A stretch of 64,000 nucleotides of DNA from Botrytis cinerea B05.10 (Eukaryota; Ascomycota; Leotiomycetes; Helotiales; Sclerotiniaceae): assembly GCF_000143535.2 (NCBI RefSeq), contig NC_037319.1:558001-622000 (forward strand). The letters run 5' to 3'. Under the pieces are notes generated by a model. That model did not search any database. It had not been told where the DNA came from and saw nothing but the letters and a program-made list of their open reading frames with translations. The position numbers were made by a program, and so were the translations under genes. This document shows positions 12,731-26,343 of this stretch, in pieces (the stretch's first letter is position 1; every line of letters starts with the position of its first letter).

Positions 12731-14204
12731 ATTTTTCGAATATTTTCCTCACAATACACCTCAAAGAATATGTTTCATTCGTTCTTCAACATCACTTTAG
12801 CAAGCGGGAATTGACAGTATGGCGCATGGGGATTTTACTTGGAAGAATGAATTTCACACGGATGGAAAGGTAACGCCGGACGTTGGGTTATGAATATATG
12901 TACATCAGGGGATGGAGTTCAAAAGGGTATTGATATCACTACCTATCCTCAATCATTCTTTTTAACAATGTACATACAATACACTACACTTAGGAATAGA
13001 CCGTCATTGCATGACAAGAAAATAGAACAACCCAGAACATTCAATTAAATGAATTGGAATGTCACCGAGCCCTGAAGTTTGTACGTAGTAGATGCATCCA
13101 ATATATTAAGGTTCATACCTTCATAAAAACATAGCCCCTCTGTGATGTTTGACCCTCTCTCGCTAATTTAATCGTCCGACCCTTCTTTTTGATCTCCATC
13201 TAACTAGATGCAGAGTTTGAAACTATTTATAGGAGTGTGAATTCTTGTATAAAAGATGAGATGTTCAACAACTAACGATTATTATTGATCATCGTTGATT
13301 ATCATTTGTATAAAGCAGAGGTTGTACATATAGAAGAGAAAAACTGATGGCCTCAATTGAATGTAAAAAATACCGGGTTATCGGATGATCCAACCTGAAA
13401 CGAACAACGCTTTTCATCTGCGAAACAGAATCGCAACCTTAAACGGGCAAGGTAGGCTTGCGATGAATCGGAGGTCTGAAAAAGACGATAGGGGGAGGCA
13501 TGAGCATAAAGATTTCAACGAAAAGCTATGATAGCAAATCTGGAGTCCATAATTTTGTGGATTTCGTGCGGTCAAACCCGAGACTGTGGAGAAGTATTAT
13601 TTGAAAAGTCGGGGTTGATCGAAACCCTGCTGCTTTAGAAGCTCTTTTATGGTCTTAACGGACGGACTCATCACTTGTGAGAACGAGCACAAAATGTTCA
13701 AAAATGAAGACAAGTTATTCAATGAGTTTCATATTTGAGGCGGAGGTCTCCATCCATATTAACAATGTTATTGTATCGCAGTGAATCATACTCTCAGATT
13801 TAAAGCGAGATATCAAGAAAAGTGAACCACGATACTTCGAGCATAGGCTGTTACAATGTGAATATGTCCGCATGTACGCGCCTGGAAGTAGAGAAAAAGG
13901 AGTGAAGAAAAAGGCAAAAAGAGATGTCAAGTTCAGGTTCATGATCAGTGTCAAGGACTAGGGGCGAATGTACTCACTTTGCCACCACATATCCCAACTG
14001 ACCACTATTCACGAGGAACAACCCGTAGCAAGCCTGCGCCAGCTTACTGCACCACAGTGGAGATCGCCGCTACACAAGTCGTCCTACCTATAGCTTTTAT
14101 AGGGTTAGTTATTGGGGGAAGGTTTACGGTCTACAAGTATACCTATCCTTTTTCTCTCCTTATAACCCATGGTTTTGAGAGCATTGTACGCATCTTAGTG
14201 GTCG

Positions 14205-14300
14205 ACCTCCAGGGATTGAACTAGAGAAGTTTGTTAACGAAATCATTCTCATGAATTTCGCGAAGCGCGTGTTTGACCACTAGACCATGAACTTGAACTT
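14205..14300 (-). pseudogene. tRNA-like remnant (A-box and B-box)
   Basis: Read on the minus strand, 14287-14275 is TGGTCTAGTGGTC, a good match to the tRNA A-box/D-arm, and 14222-14212 is AGTTCAATCCC, a near match to the B-box/T-loop, about 50 nt further on in the right order. I could not fold a matching acceptor stem or a clear anticodon arm, and the T-stem pairs poorly. Probably a decayed tRNA gene or a SINE-like tRNA derivative rather than a working tRNA. Confidence 0.25.
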
Positions 14301-15805
14301 GGTAGTATTTTGAGGAAGTCATCGTGTTGGGAACTATATTGTGTTCTCCTTTGCTGGATGAGGAGGAAGTGAATATATGTGGCTGTGTCGAATTGAAGAT
14401 GATGGCGAGGTCATGAGAAAAGAAGCGTGAAGCGGGGCGGCTAACGGCGGGTAAAATCGATGTTTTCTCGGCTTTCATAGTAATCGCTTAGAAGAACGTG
14501 AGAAGTTGAGAATAGGATAGGGTCGCATGTGTGGTTCCAGAGTGCTATCAATCAACATCCATCTTCGGCTTCGATGATGAAAGTACAGCAATCTTACATC
14601 TGGTATCCAAACTCAAACAATCAAACCACAATTTCCGAATCGTGTCTTATGGGTGTGACTCGTTCAAAGAGTATCGGACTTGGAAGACGTTTCGTGGGCT
14701 GGTGAAATGTGATCGCAAATGGCGTGAATGTCAGAATGTGTGTATTGTTTTGACGATTTTACAGTCCACCCCGCTACCCCATAGTTCCTTTCTCACTTCT
14801 GCACTTTGCATTTGTTCGTGCTGCGTCTTGATTCTCGAAATACCTCAGGGGTTTGACTCTGATCAGTGAGACTCGATTCCTAGCCAGTCCGCTCCGGAAA
14901 ATGCGTCGCCTGCAGCAACTCCACAATCCCCATCGCGGCTCCAGATCCCGCTTCCAATCAGACATGAAGATTCTGAGCGCCGTGATGTATCAATGGTCAA
15001 GGCCAAATCTTACGCCAAGTAATACGAAAGTAGCAAAGGAGCAACTCTTGAGAGTGGGAGTTTTTCATGAACCAAAGGGAATCCGTGCAATGGCACGATG
15101 TGTTGATATACCCTCTCCGCATTTGAACACCAAACTCGCATTTCCGGGTGCACAAAAGTTTGTGCTTACTTGATTTGTGCTTTGAAGATTCAATCTCCAC
15201 TGTCGGCACCACAACCGTAGTTCAAATCTTCAAGGGACGGTCCAACTCGACCTCTTTTGTCGGATTTTTCAAGAACCTTGGAAGATATCCATGACAGAAG
15301 CTGCGATAGGAAAGCACCGTTGCTAAGAATAGAACAGTGGCATCCGTAACTCCTAGGAGGAAGGAGGAAGTACGACTTTAACCAACCAGGCCACGTCGTC
15401 CCACGTGATGTGGTTACTCGAAATGGATTACCCCGCACGAAAGTCGTCTCATATGCAATGTAACATGCATGGGGTTGAGGCAAGGGGGAGAATGAGGAGA
15501 GAGACAACAACTTCACACTTCAACTTCTGATTTCCTTCAACCCATCATTGAAAATGTCGAGCAGTTTGTGAGAATTCTCGAAATCGCCTCTTGAACGAAT
15601 GTTTCAACGACTCGAAACACCTGCCTCACCATCCACTCCCATTGAAACTTCTTCTGCAGTGGTCGGAGTCGAAAGCGTCGACCGGATCTGTTGATTTCGT
15701 ACCTAGGTATTTCAAGTGCATGCAACTGAACGCCATCCCGATACATGTTATATAAACTATTCCATGGAAACTTTGCCCATACGATTCATTTTATTTCAAT
15801 ATTGA

Positions 15806-15930
15806 GAATGAATCCTCGAAGTTGAATACGAACTCCAGTCCACGTACGATGAACCTTCACGGGCACCTACCGCTAAAGAAATCCATCGTTGTGATGAATG
15901 CTAAAAATGTTGTCGTCCGGAAATCTGTAA
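15806..15930 (+). pseudogene. Possible decayed Cys-rich coding fragment
   Basis: One frame reads about 29 codons (VEYELQSTYDEPSRAPTAKE) into IHRCDEC, then a TAA, then KCCRPEICKSK. The Cys spacing across the stop looks like a metal-binding or zinc-finger cluster. The stop could derive from CAA by C-to-T change, as in repeat-induced point mutation. No homologous family recognised. Confidence 0.2.
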
Positions 15931-17658
15931 GTCAAAGCATCGTCTCCCTCCTCTCTTTCATTTTGTCTTCGAAAGCTAATGTATGGGACGATGTATGAAG
16001 GGATCGCAGGCTGTCCTCGGTATTGATGATGGAATGTCGATCGGAAGAAACGGAGCCCGGAATCTATCCCTTTGATGACCGGAGGCCCTAAAAATATGTC
16101 GATTCCAGGCTTTATGCACAGCGCTCGGCAGGCAATTTTCTACCACTATTCGACACTCCAGCCAAACAATCCATACCCTTCCTATCGAATCACCCAATCG
16201 ATCTCCGTCTATGTTTCGTGATTTACATATCCAGAGCAAGAAACGGTCTTGACGGCGATATCTAATCGAGCTGGCATATACTTCTATACACGTGAAGACA
16301 TCGTTATGCAATATGCCTTTTGTTCATGTTCCGAAAGTAACCACGGGAAACGATTTCCTTTGGGTCCTGGTTTCAATAAGTAGTGCCCTCTAAGTGGCGG
16401 ACACTTGCTTAATATTCCAGTGGCACAAGTCTTATCAGACTCTTCAAGTACCCTGCTAGCAGCTAGATCCATTAAGGTTAAATTGGGCTTACCCCCACGA
16501 AGAATTCCCCCCACTGCTGAATTTTTATACTTTTTGATTGATGAAATGATCGAAAGTGGGCAGAATTGTTCCGACTCTCAATATTCATCGCTCGTCCAGC
16601 TTAAGATTCCCCGATCTATATGGTATTATACAGGTAGTCAAAGGAATACTATACTCTAAGACGGCTAATATAAAATTATAGAGAAATGAGAAGTCACATC
16701 CATCAAATTCGCATATGAATCTTACCACGCCGGTTCACTGCCTCCAAAAGAAACCCGAAATTTTCCGACGGGATTCAGGGGCCAAGACAACAACCAACAC
16801 AACAATTCCATCCAAATAAACCGAGATCATGTGCTAGAAGGAATCGTTCTACTGGTCAATTCTTGATCCATCATCAAGATCTGTTTCCTAATTCGACCCT
16901 TCTTTTCATTTATTTGCTCCTGTTAGAAGTGGGATTTGAACTGTGCAAAATGACTCGTGGCACTTTTTGGTGGATTTATGGCGCACAATAGCTGGCGTAA
17001 GAAGTCTCGGGTAAGATTCTACTACTGTGTGACTAGTTTTATTAGCAGGGATGAAAATTCAACGTCGTCCGTCAAAAAAGTATTGACGACACACACCCAA
17101 TACACAGGAATCCCGAGAGAGGCAAAAAATAACATCGGGCGGTCAGACAGTACTGGAATTAGCACGAACCGATTCAAGTGAATTGAGTTCCAATTTGCCC
17201 TTTACAAAATTATTTTACTTTTTCTTCGTAACGAAGCATAAAATTCTTATGTGAGATTGACCATTCAACGGTTTGATGAGATCAGCTCGATCAGTTGCAA
17301 AAGTTTAAAGTCTACACCTGTACTCTCTATCCGGGCCCCTCTATCCAAGTGGAAATTAAATGTCCAATTTGAATCCGAGAATAGTTCTTTTTTGTAAAAT
17401 CTCCACCATTCCGGTATTTTCTCTTGAAGATATCTTGCTCAGAATCCACTTTCATTCTTTTTATACCCTTTCACTACATAGCGCGGTTGTTGATATCGGA
17501 TGAGATAAAACTCTCAGCCTTGCATTTCAGTCATGGTACTGTTACACCAATTCTGATAGGAGGATATCATAAATCGAGCGGGCTGGCCCACATATTGCTA
17601 TTAAAATTTTAAAAATTAGTGACGGCACGATCCATATTCACACTCTTTGATCGGGAAC

Positions 17659-17676
17659 TTCCTGAATATTCAGGAA
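17659..17676. promoter_or_regulatory. 18-bp perfect palindrome upstream of atp9
   Basis: TTCCTGAATATTCAGGAA equals its own reverse complement and lies about 217 bp before the atp9 ATG. Candidate dimeric factor site; identity unknown. Confidence 0.35.
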
Positions 17677-17892
17677 CAATTAGTTGACACCGACTTTCAA
17701 ACGGAGCTAGATCAGAAAAGGTGTCCTTAGCTCGTTTTTTCTTGATTCTCCTTCCGCGCTTCCCATTCTTTCCCACACTCACACCAAGTCACAAAACTTC
17801 TTTTGCTTGTCAACACTCGAAGTCTTCCATCTCCACTCATACACCTATCTCCAAAAACCTCATTTTTGAGTTACTTCATACACATCAATACA

Positions 17893-18533
17893 ATGGCCGC
17901 TCGTGTTGCTCCTAAGATGGCTTCCCTCATGGGATCTGCCTCCGCAAAGGTTGCCCGCCCAATGGTTCGATCCAACCTTGGTGCTGCCCGTACCTTCACT
18001 GGTAAGCTTTGAGCTTTTAATACCTTCGTGTTGTCAATTATCGATTGAGGTTTCGTCAAGCTTCAATAGCTATCAATGTAGCTTCAATTGTATAACGATT
18101 CGATACATCCATCATCGTCTTCATCATATACCTATCATCAAAATTCAATGGATAAAGAACATCTCGCTAACAAAATTTTCTTCCCCACACAGCCATGAGC
18201 AAGTCCTCCAAGACTGCTTTCCAAGCCGTCAAGCGTCAACAAACCAGCCAAATCCTCTCCAAGACCACCCAAATCTCTGCCCGCCCATACTCCTCTGAAA
18301 TGGCCAACGCTCTCGTTCAAGCTTCCCAAAACCTCGGTATGGGAGGTGCCGCTATCGGTCTTGCTGGTGCCGGTGTTGGTATCGGTCTCGTCTTCGCTGC
18401 TCTCTTGCAAGCCGTTGCCCGTAACCCAAGCATGCGTGGTCAACTCTTCTCTTACGCCATTTTGGGTTTCGCTTTCGTCGAGGCCATCGGTCTTTTCGAT
18501 CTCATGGTTGCTATGATGGCCAAGTTCTTGTAA
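17893..18533 (+). CDS. atp9: Mitochondrial F-type ATP synthase subunit 9 (c-ring proteolipid), nuclear-encoded precursor
   Basis: Exons 17893-18001 and 18193-18533, 149 aa; the 191-bp intron (GTAAGC...ACACAG) splits an Ala codon. Residues 1-68 are a long, basic, Ser/Ala-rich mitochondrial presequence ending ISARP; an 81-residue mature proteolipid follows, starting about Tyr69. It has two transmembrane helices: the glycine-rich first helix (GMGGAAIGLAGAGVGIGLVF) and a second, FAFVEAIGLFDLM, with the essential proton-carrying Glu at about residue 133, and the conserved RNPS loop between. It forms the c-ring of complex V in the inner membrane and carries protons. In filamentous ascomycetes this subunit is commonly nuclear-encoded with such a presequence, as in Neurospora. 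Coding bias is strong toward C-ending codons, as expected for high expression. Confidence 0.97.
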
Positions 18534-19873
18534 ATATGTCGTCATGCTTTGATGAAATGGGGAGGGGGTGTGTATAAATATGGCGGATGGAGATGGGGAA
18601 TGAAGGTGGTGGTATAAATCAACGGTGCATTGTTACATCATGGGCATTGCATGCAGTTGCATATAGATGGTTTGGATCGATGATATAGAAAAATCGATGC
18701 TTCTTATAGACGGATTTCCTCTCTCCTCATCATATTAGAGCATAGAATTTCTAGATTAGACGAACATACAGACAGATGATGAATTGCCTCTCAAAGGGTA
18801 GTTCCTGTAAACTATCAATGAAGAATGTATACCAATCCCTCTTTTACCTGTGCTATGCATGTAGGATTCATTAATCTAGAACTTAGACTCGGGTCTTGGA
18901 GTATCTGGGGCCGTGGCTGGGGGATTTCCCAAACGCCAGCAGGTTGTATGTATGTATGTATGGATGTATGTATGTATGCGTTGATTTGTTTACACTTTTT
19001 CGGGATATCTCGGGTGAAAATTTTTCACTTGGTGTTTCGGGGACGTGGTTGTTGAAGGGATCCGTAATTTTCTGTTATCTATCGATAAGGGTTGAGGACG
19101 GACGGACTCTCACGGCTTGGATTTATGAGTTAGACATGGAGTGGGTAGCGAGAATGTGATGTTCACGTGATGGCTTTCATGGGTGTATGTTATCACGTGT
19201 GATTGGATGGATGGATGGATAGATTGGGGGTGGCTCAAAGGTGTGGGGATGAGGATGGGAAAGGAAGTCAGAGGGGAACTTGGAGAGAGGAGATCAGGAT
19301 TGTGGAGGGCGCTTGGGAAGTCGGGTGTTGGGTGTTTGGGGGGAAGATTCTATTGTGTGCTGTTGTGAATGTATTGTTCAGTCTTTATGTGGAGGGGCAA
19401 CTGCGTTTAGGGAAGTTGAGTTCGTCGATGTTTGGGGTAGGAAAATATGATGTATTTGTATATCAATAAACCCTTGGGTCTGTTTAAAAACGCTACTCAG
19501 TTAATGCGTTTGCTTTGTATCAGATGCACACGAAAAAGAAAGTAGGGAATTAAAAATGGAAGCAAGGTCTGATTAGCATGCTTGGATGAATGAAAATCAC
19601 TTAATCTGAAATGTAAAACAGCATTTTCATATCGAATTGAGTTCATAAAATCGTAAATCATATGTTAAGAGCCAGGAGAATCATTCTGGAAGTAAAGACA
19701 GGTTTCCCGACAAGAAGGCCAAGAAAATAACGAAACCAAACACCGCCCGATGCAAACAACTCATCACCAAGTAAATCCCGATTTCCTAGAAGAAAAATCC
19801 AAAGAACACCACGCTATGCTATGCCAAATCTCCCCAATACGTGAACCCCTCATTCCCTCAATATTCAATCCAA
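18534..19873. other. Intergenic; 3' regions of atp9 and of the LsdA-like gene (convergent)
   Basis: No gene recognised. The stretch is G- and T-rich on the plus strand and holds short tetranucleotide runs: (TATG)n at about 18945-18978 and (GGAT)n at about 19205-19220. Confidence 0.5.
18945..18978. repeat. (TATG)n microsatellite
   Basis: About eight TATG units with one GGATG interruption, in the atp9 3' region. Confidence 0.8.
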
Positions 19874-20992
19874 TCAATTAATCTCAATTGGTGCTGGTCC
19901 AAAAACAGCATTATTAGAAACCTCCAACGCGTTGGCAAAATCAGTACCCTTAGCCAAAGCAGCCAAAGTCAAGCCATTACCCGTAGCCCCATTGGCGGCA
20001 CCGGCATCAAATTGGAATTTCGCAGTAAAAACAACCGTCTTTCCATCTGCTTGTAAACTGATACTTTCGAATGGTTGAACCACAGGTTTATTTTGTTGAT
20101 TAACATAGACGAGCGAGAGTCCCTCGCATTTATCTCCCCAGGTGGTGGTGTAGTCTTGATCTGCGTTGAGCTGGAATGAGAAAGTAATAATGGTGTCGGA
20201 ATCGATGGTGTCGGGTTGAGAAGCAGTAAGTTTCTGGAAGGTCTTGAGAGGGATGGTGTCACTGTTTGGGCAACTTCCTTCAACGATAAAATTTTGATTT
20301 AAAGCACTGAATGCGAAATCTCTGGTACTAGCTGTCAGGAAAGGAAGAGCGGATGGGATTTTGTGAAGGATTTGTCGGAAATATCCGTTTTGTTCTCCTT
20401 CTTGTCCGAGTGATGCTGCAACACCACGGATGAATTTGGAATCACCGTTTGTACCGAATACGGTTTGGATATCTCCCAAAGTACCCATAGTTACATCTGT
20501 GAAAAGAGATGCGGTAGCTATGGCTTGCTCAAAGTTGGTAACATCGAAATTGTATTGGCATGGCTGAATGATAGCATCGGTATCATTGGTGAAACGAACG
20601 ATAGCTTTCTCAGCATTCAATGAATGTAATTTTTCTTGTGCGACAATTGCGTTGAGGTTTGTAAGTACTGTGTCCCTGCTGTCTTGACTACCGAATGTAT
20701 AACCTGGGACATTGTTTGTGATGTTGAAGGTAAGCTCCTCGAAAAATGCAACTTCCATGTTCTCATTGAAGGCGACGAGCTTGAAATTGGTGAGACTGTC
20801 ATCTCCACCGACCAATGCAGCAGGAGGAGGTATATTAGAAAGAGAACCATGGGCTGCGGTTTGAATTGCTAGTAATGGCCCTGTATTGGTTGCTGTTACA
20901 GCTTCAAGGAAGCTATTATCGACTGAGAAAGGAGCTGCAGCAACAATGGTTGAGAGGAATGAAATTCCGAAGAGAATATTTGAAGTATGCAT
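19874..20992 (-). CDS. Secreted LsdA-like late sexual development protein, ferritin-like domain
   Basis: Single-exon gene of 372 aa. Residues 1-19 form a signal peptide (MHTSNILFGISFLSTIVAA). The body resembles the fungal LsdA/Rds1-like family with a ferritin-like helical domain in roughly residues 60-240 (AFNENMEVAFFEELTFNIT, then LHSLNAEKAIVRF), followed by a beta-rich C-terminal part with three scattered cysteines. Potential N-glycosylation sites include NIT and NDT. LsdA of Aspergillus is a transcript abundant in late sexual development; metal binding or catalysis by these proteins is unproven. A TATA-like CTATATAG is 169 bp upstream of the ATG. The protein is expected to be exported or cell-wall associated. 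Confidence 0.8.
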   Translation of the reverse strand: MHTSNILFGISFLSTIVAAAPFSVDNSFLEAVTATNTGPLLAIQTAAHGSLSNIPPPAALVGGDDSLTNFKLVAFNENMEVAFFEELTFNITNNVPGYTFGSQDSRDTVLTNLNAIVAQEKLHSLNAEKAIVRFTNDTDAIIQPCQYNFDVTNFEQAIATASLFTDVTMGTLGDIQTVFGTNGDSKFIRGVAASLGQEGEQNGYFRQILHKIPSALPFLTASTRDFAFSALNQNFIVEGSCPNSDTIPLKTFQKLTASQPDTIDSDTIITFSFQLNADQDYTTTWGDKCEGLSLVYVNQQNKPVVQPFESISLQADGKTVVFTAKFQFDAGAANGATGNGLTLAALAKGTDFANALEVSNNAVFGPAPIEIN

Positions 20993-22828
20993 TATGAATT
21001 ATGGACTTTGAAGTTGAAATAAGAAAGAAGTATTTTCTACGAAAAAATGAGAAAAGAAATTTGTAGACCTAATGAGATTCGTAAAAAGGTATGGGGATGA
21101 AATTGTTAATGAGGTTATTGATGAAAAGAAAGTCAAAATACAAGCGTACCAAACGGTCTCCTATATAGCCAGACTATCTCCAGGTCTACTATAACACCGC
21201 CTCATACTTGTTCGTTAATTACCATATTTGTACCATACCTCTCGAGTTGCCTTCGGAATATAATTTAAGATTCGGCCGCAGTTGACATGACCTAAATTCA
21301 CTTTCTCTTCAAAGCGATCCAGATACTAAAGAACGTGCTTACATGTAGGTGAGATTTGTTTGTTGAACCAATAATTAAGCAATATGTTGGAGGCGCAGAA
21401 AAAGTAGGAAGCCAGAAATAGAACCCACGCGCGGCTGTAAGCGCTCTTGAATGAACGGTATATGCCAAACTAGAGGGGATCGATTGGTAACATGTGGAAT
21501 TTAGGCGACCCAGCCGACCCCAATGTTCGGATATTCTAGTTCCCGTCCGCATAGCCACCACAACATAAATGTTTTCGATAGTAGATACTGCAATAACCAA
21601 TAGTCTGTCATCAATTTTTGATGCAGGAAAGGCTGTGAATGAATGCTAATAAATGTTTCAATTAAGATGATGTCAAAAAGAACACCTAGGGCTGATGTTT
21701 TCAAAAACGTGCATGGCGTAATGGAAGGAGTTGATGCCCAGATCTAGGCTAGTAACATGAGACGATAAACAAATAAGGAAGGGGGTGAAATGGATATCAA
21801 GTCGTCATGAATCTTTTTGTGAAAGACTCGTCGTCTTTTAAAGTCAATGTTTCACCCTCTTGGAACTGAGGGAGTGTTTCTCAGACAAATTATGGGACTT
21901 GGGTGAGAACAAGCGTATACTTCTTGTTGAATTCTGGGAACATGGGTAGAAAAATTTCCCCAAAAAGAAAGGAAATGCTATTGACATTCAGAGTAATCAT
22001 GTATGACTTTCAAAGTGCTTGCAGGTACTACCCATGTCATTATGCAGTCAGTTACTTCCCGCATGTGTATATCAACCTTAAAATAGACACGTCAGTAGCA
22101 GACTAGAACGATGACTGTACCGCATCAATGCGCAAAGGATAGGCGATGTAGTTAGTTCGATTTATTATGGACATTCTCAAATACTAACATGCACCACAAG
22201 AAACGGTAGTTTGATTTTCGTGCATTGTATGCGAGCTAAAATACAATAGAAACTATTGGTTGTTCCATTTAACTCGAAGTATAACATTTAAGTCGGTTTG
22301 TTCTATGTATCCACAGCCTATCTCGCCTCCATATCGCATACCCAAATATTTCGGACAATGCGATGCTGACACACTAAATTGATTCAGGTAACTCAAATCA
22401 AACATCCGGCGATAATCAGAATGGCAACCAGCCATTCCGAACATGCAAAACGTTCCTTCGAAATATCGAGACTGTGAAGCGAGGGCCTTTTGGTGACGAG
22501 AGCATCTACTAGCGCACGAAAGAGTTGCAGCCACTTTCTGGGGTATCAACTGCTTCTTCTGGTGATCTTGTCGCTGTGAGAAACTCTCGACTTGAGGTTT
22601 TTATCACATCAACCTTGAATTCTGTGCTAAGCAGTAGAGTGAAAAGTCCTACCACACGTAAAAGTCTCAGAATCGAAGTATTAATACCCCGAAAACGTAA
22701 GACAACAGTGAAATTACTGCGCCAATATGATGGCTGGACGTGATAATGGCATTTGCAGGTAAGCATTGTGATGATGGATTTCAGAGCCAAGTGCAGCGAC
22801 TAGACCGAGAATTTTGGATATTTTGAAA
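20993..22828. other. Intergenic between the LsdA-like gene promoter and the 3' end of elp3
   Basis: No coding exon recognised; small open frames on both strands lack domain features. Immediate upstream DNA of the LsdA-like gene contains a TATA-like box, listed separately. Confidence 0.5.
21161..21168 (-). promoter_or_regulatory. TATA-like box of the LsdA-like gene
   Basis: CTATATAG, reading the same on both strands, 169 bp upstream of the ATG at 20992. Position suits a core promoter with a roughly 130-nt leader. The gene would be expected to be strongly regulated, which fits a TATA promoter. Confidence 0.35.
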
Positions 22829-24623
22829 TCAAAAGTCATCATCACTATCCTCGTCATCCTTTGGTGGCAGCATCTTACTCATGTAAGGACCATCCAACCA
22901 ATAACCTAATCTTCGATAATAATCTCTTGTACCAACACCACTGATGACACTTATCTTCGTACTTCCATGTTCATTTCGGGCAATTCTTTCAGCTTCTTCC
23001 ATGAGTAATGTACCATAACCTTGATGTTGAAACTTTCTTGGATCGCGAGCATGAACTGGAACAGCTGAACCATAAACGTGAAGCTCACGAATGATACTGG
23101 TAGGCTGTCCAGTAAGCTCGGGTCTAAAGGTGTGTGTTTTAGAACACTTTCTTAACCGAAGCAATCCAATAAGAATATCTTGCTTTGGATCTTCATATGC
23201 TAAAAATGTCTCCCATCCTTTATTTGCGGTATAATCTCTTCGAACAAGTTCAACCTGAGAAGGACGAATCTTATTCTTGACCTCATTGATACCGACTTCA
23301 CGAGTTCGAACATCACGACAAGTAGTACCAAAATCCTTCATTCTACTCAACGCAAGCTCTCGAAGATTTCCATTCTCAACACCAGATGTGACCAAAGGCA
23401 TTGGAATATCTCTTTGGACACGATAAATACGAGTCCACGGTGGTACAAGAGCGAGGATTCGAGCAACTATATCGATCAAGGCATTTGGTGTGTAATTCTT
23501 GTACCTGCCAGTTCTCCAGAGTTCGTATAAGCCAGTTCCACGAATGACCAATGTTGGGTAAATTTTGAGACCATCGGTTCTGAAGGCGGGGTTTTCGAAA
23601 TATTCCCTAAATTGATCCAAATCTCTCTCCATTCCAACATTGGGTAAATCTGGCATCATATGACTAACAACCTTGAAGCCAGCGTCCTTCGCTAAACAAA
23701 ATGTTTCTGCGACTGAAGCCACTGTGTGACCTCTGTTGGTATCTCGAGCAACATCCTCGTACAGTGATTGTACACCAATTTCCAAACGGGTGCAACCATA
23801 TCTTAGCATGGCAGATAAATGGGGTTGTAAACAATAATCCGGACGAGTTTCGATTGTGATACCAACACATTTGATGTTGCTCATCTCACCAGCTTGAACT
23901 GCTTCATCTACATTATTTCCTTGATATCCACTAAGCGCATTGTGTAGCTGGGAGATAAAACCATCTCTGTAACTTTCAGATAATGACATGAAAGTACCAC
24001 CCATAATAATGTATTCTACCTTGTCGACGCTGTGGCCGAGCGATTTAATTTGATCTACTCTTCCTCGAGCTTGTTCAAAAGGATCGTATCGTGCTCGGAT
24101 GGCTCTCATTGATGTAGGTTCATAACCAGTATATGATTGTGTAGAATATTCGAAATCGGAATCAGGTCCACCGGGACAGTAGACACAGATGTTTCCTGTG
24201 TAGGCAATGTGAGGACATCGATGTGGTTTGCACATAACCGCGACAACCGCAATACCAGAAGCACTTCCTGACAAACTGTTAGAGTCGCAAATATTTATGC
24301 ATTAGGAGATACATACTAATTGGTTTTGCGATTAACTTTGGAAGGATATATTTCTTGTAATGCTCTGGAATGGCGGCAATAATAGCAGTCAATGGTGGAA
24401 TATTGCTGAGCCTGTGACGTTTCGACATTTTGGCCCTTAAACTATTCAAATTGATATCCTTCCTCGGCGCATTTGGATCCTGTTGAGATTCATGATCCTG
24501 TACCAATGCGCTAGCAATATCTGAACATGCTCTCAAGTATCGTTCATTCTCTGGAGGTAAATTAGGGTCCTTTGGCTTTCTTTGCCTATCCGACAATGTC
24601 ATTGTATCGACGGTAGTGGCCAT
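22829..24623 (-). CDS. elp3: Elongator complex catalytic subunit Elp3 (radical SAM / acetyltransferase)
   Basis: Exons (minus) 24623-24317 and 24267-22829; the 49-bp intron joins KLIAKPI to [12 protein letters not shown]. 581 aa, close to the yeast length. After a short basic N-terminus comes the radical-SAM domain with the Elp3-type cysteine pattern MCKPHRCPH...NICVYCPGG (about residues 114-132) that binds the 4Fe-4S cluster; [12 protein letters not shown] and [10 protein letters not shown] follow. The C-terminal GNAT domain has [18 protein letters not shown], the acetyl-CoA-binding loop, and [15 protein letters not shown]. An acidic tail ends the protein. Elp3 makes the cm5 modification of wobble uridine in tRNAs as part of Elongator. 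Head-to-head with the succinyl-CoA ligase gene, 387 bp between ATGs. Confidence 0.98.
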
Positions 24624-25010
24624 TTTGGAGTGTGTGGAGATGTAGTTGGTTCAATACCGTTGCACGTTGGGAGGGATTTTATTCGCCTTTCTTTCAAGAC
24701 TTTGCGCAACCTTTGATGCTTCAAAATCAAAGCTCTTCTCGTGGTAAATCGTGAAGTTGTGAAGAGTGATGTAGTTGATGCTTTGAAGAAATCGCGGGGT
24801 TACTAAAATTAATGTTCTTGTGTGAAATAAAATTCCATTCCAAGCCAAACCACCGGAACAACCAATTAATCCGGCAAAATCGGAGGCCTTGCAAGCGATT
24901 CCGTCCGCAACAGAAGAAGCTGGTAAGAAGAAAAGAAGGAAATAATTCAAGATAAACTTCAAATCACTTTCCTGTCTTTCATATCTGACATCAATTGTCC
25001 CTCAGACAAG
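24624..25010. promoter_or_regulatory. Shared divergent promoter region, elp3 / succinyl-CoA ligase alpha
   Basis: Only 387 bp separate the two ATGs, so both leaders and promoters must fit here. No TATA box is obvious, as is common for housekeeping genes. A 103-codon open frame on the minus strand here has no domain features and is ignored. Confidence 0.6.

Positions 25011-26343
<1,333 letters not shown>

Larger units (their letters stand above)
12731..17892. other. Gene-poor 5.2 kb interval
   Basis: No intact gene supported. It contains a tRNA-like remnant (about 14205-14300), a broken Cys-rich reading frame (about 15806-15930) and an 18-bp palindrome (17659-17676), all listed separately. 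Open frames of 60-135 codons occur on both strands but show no recognisable domain and no convincing splice continuity. The last ~500 bp are presumably the atp9 promoter and T/C-rich 5' UTR. Confidence 0.5.

Noticed and set aside
16930..16945. GGGATTTGAACT, resembling a reverse-complement tRNA B-box
   Set aside because: No A-box at the expected distance and no foldable cloverleaf.
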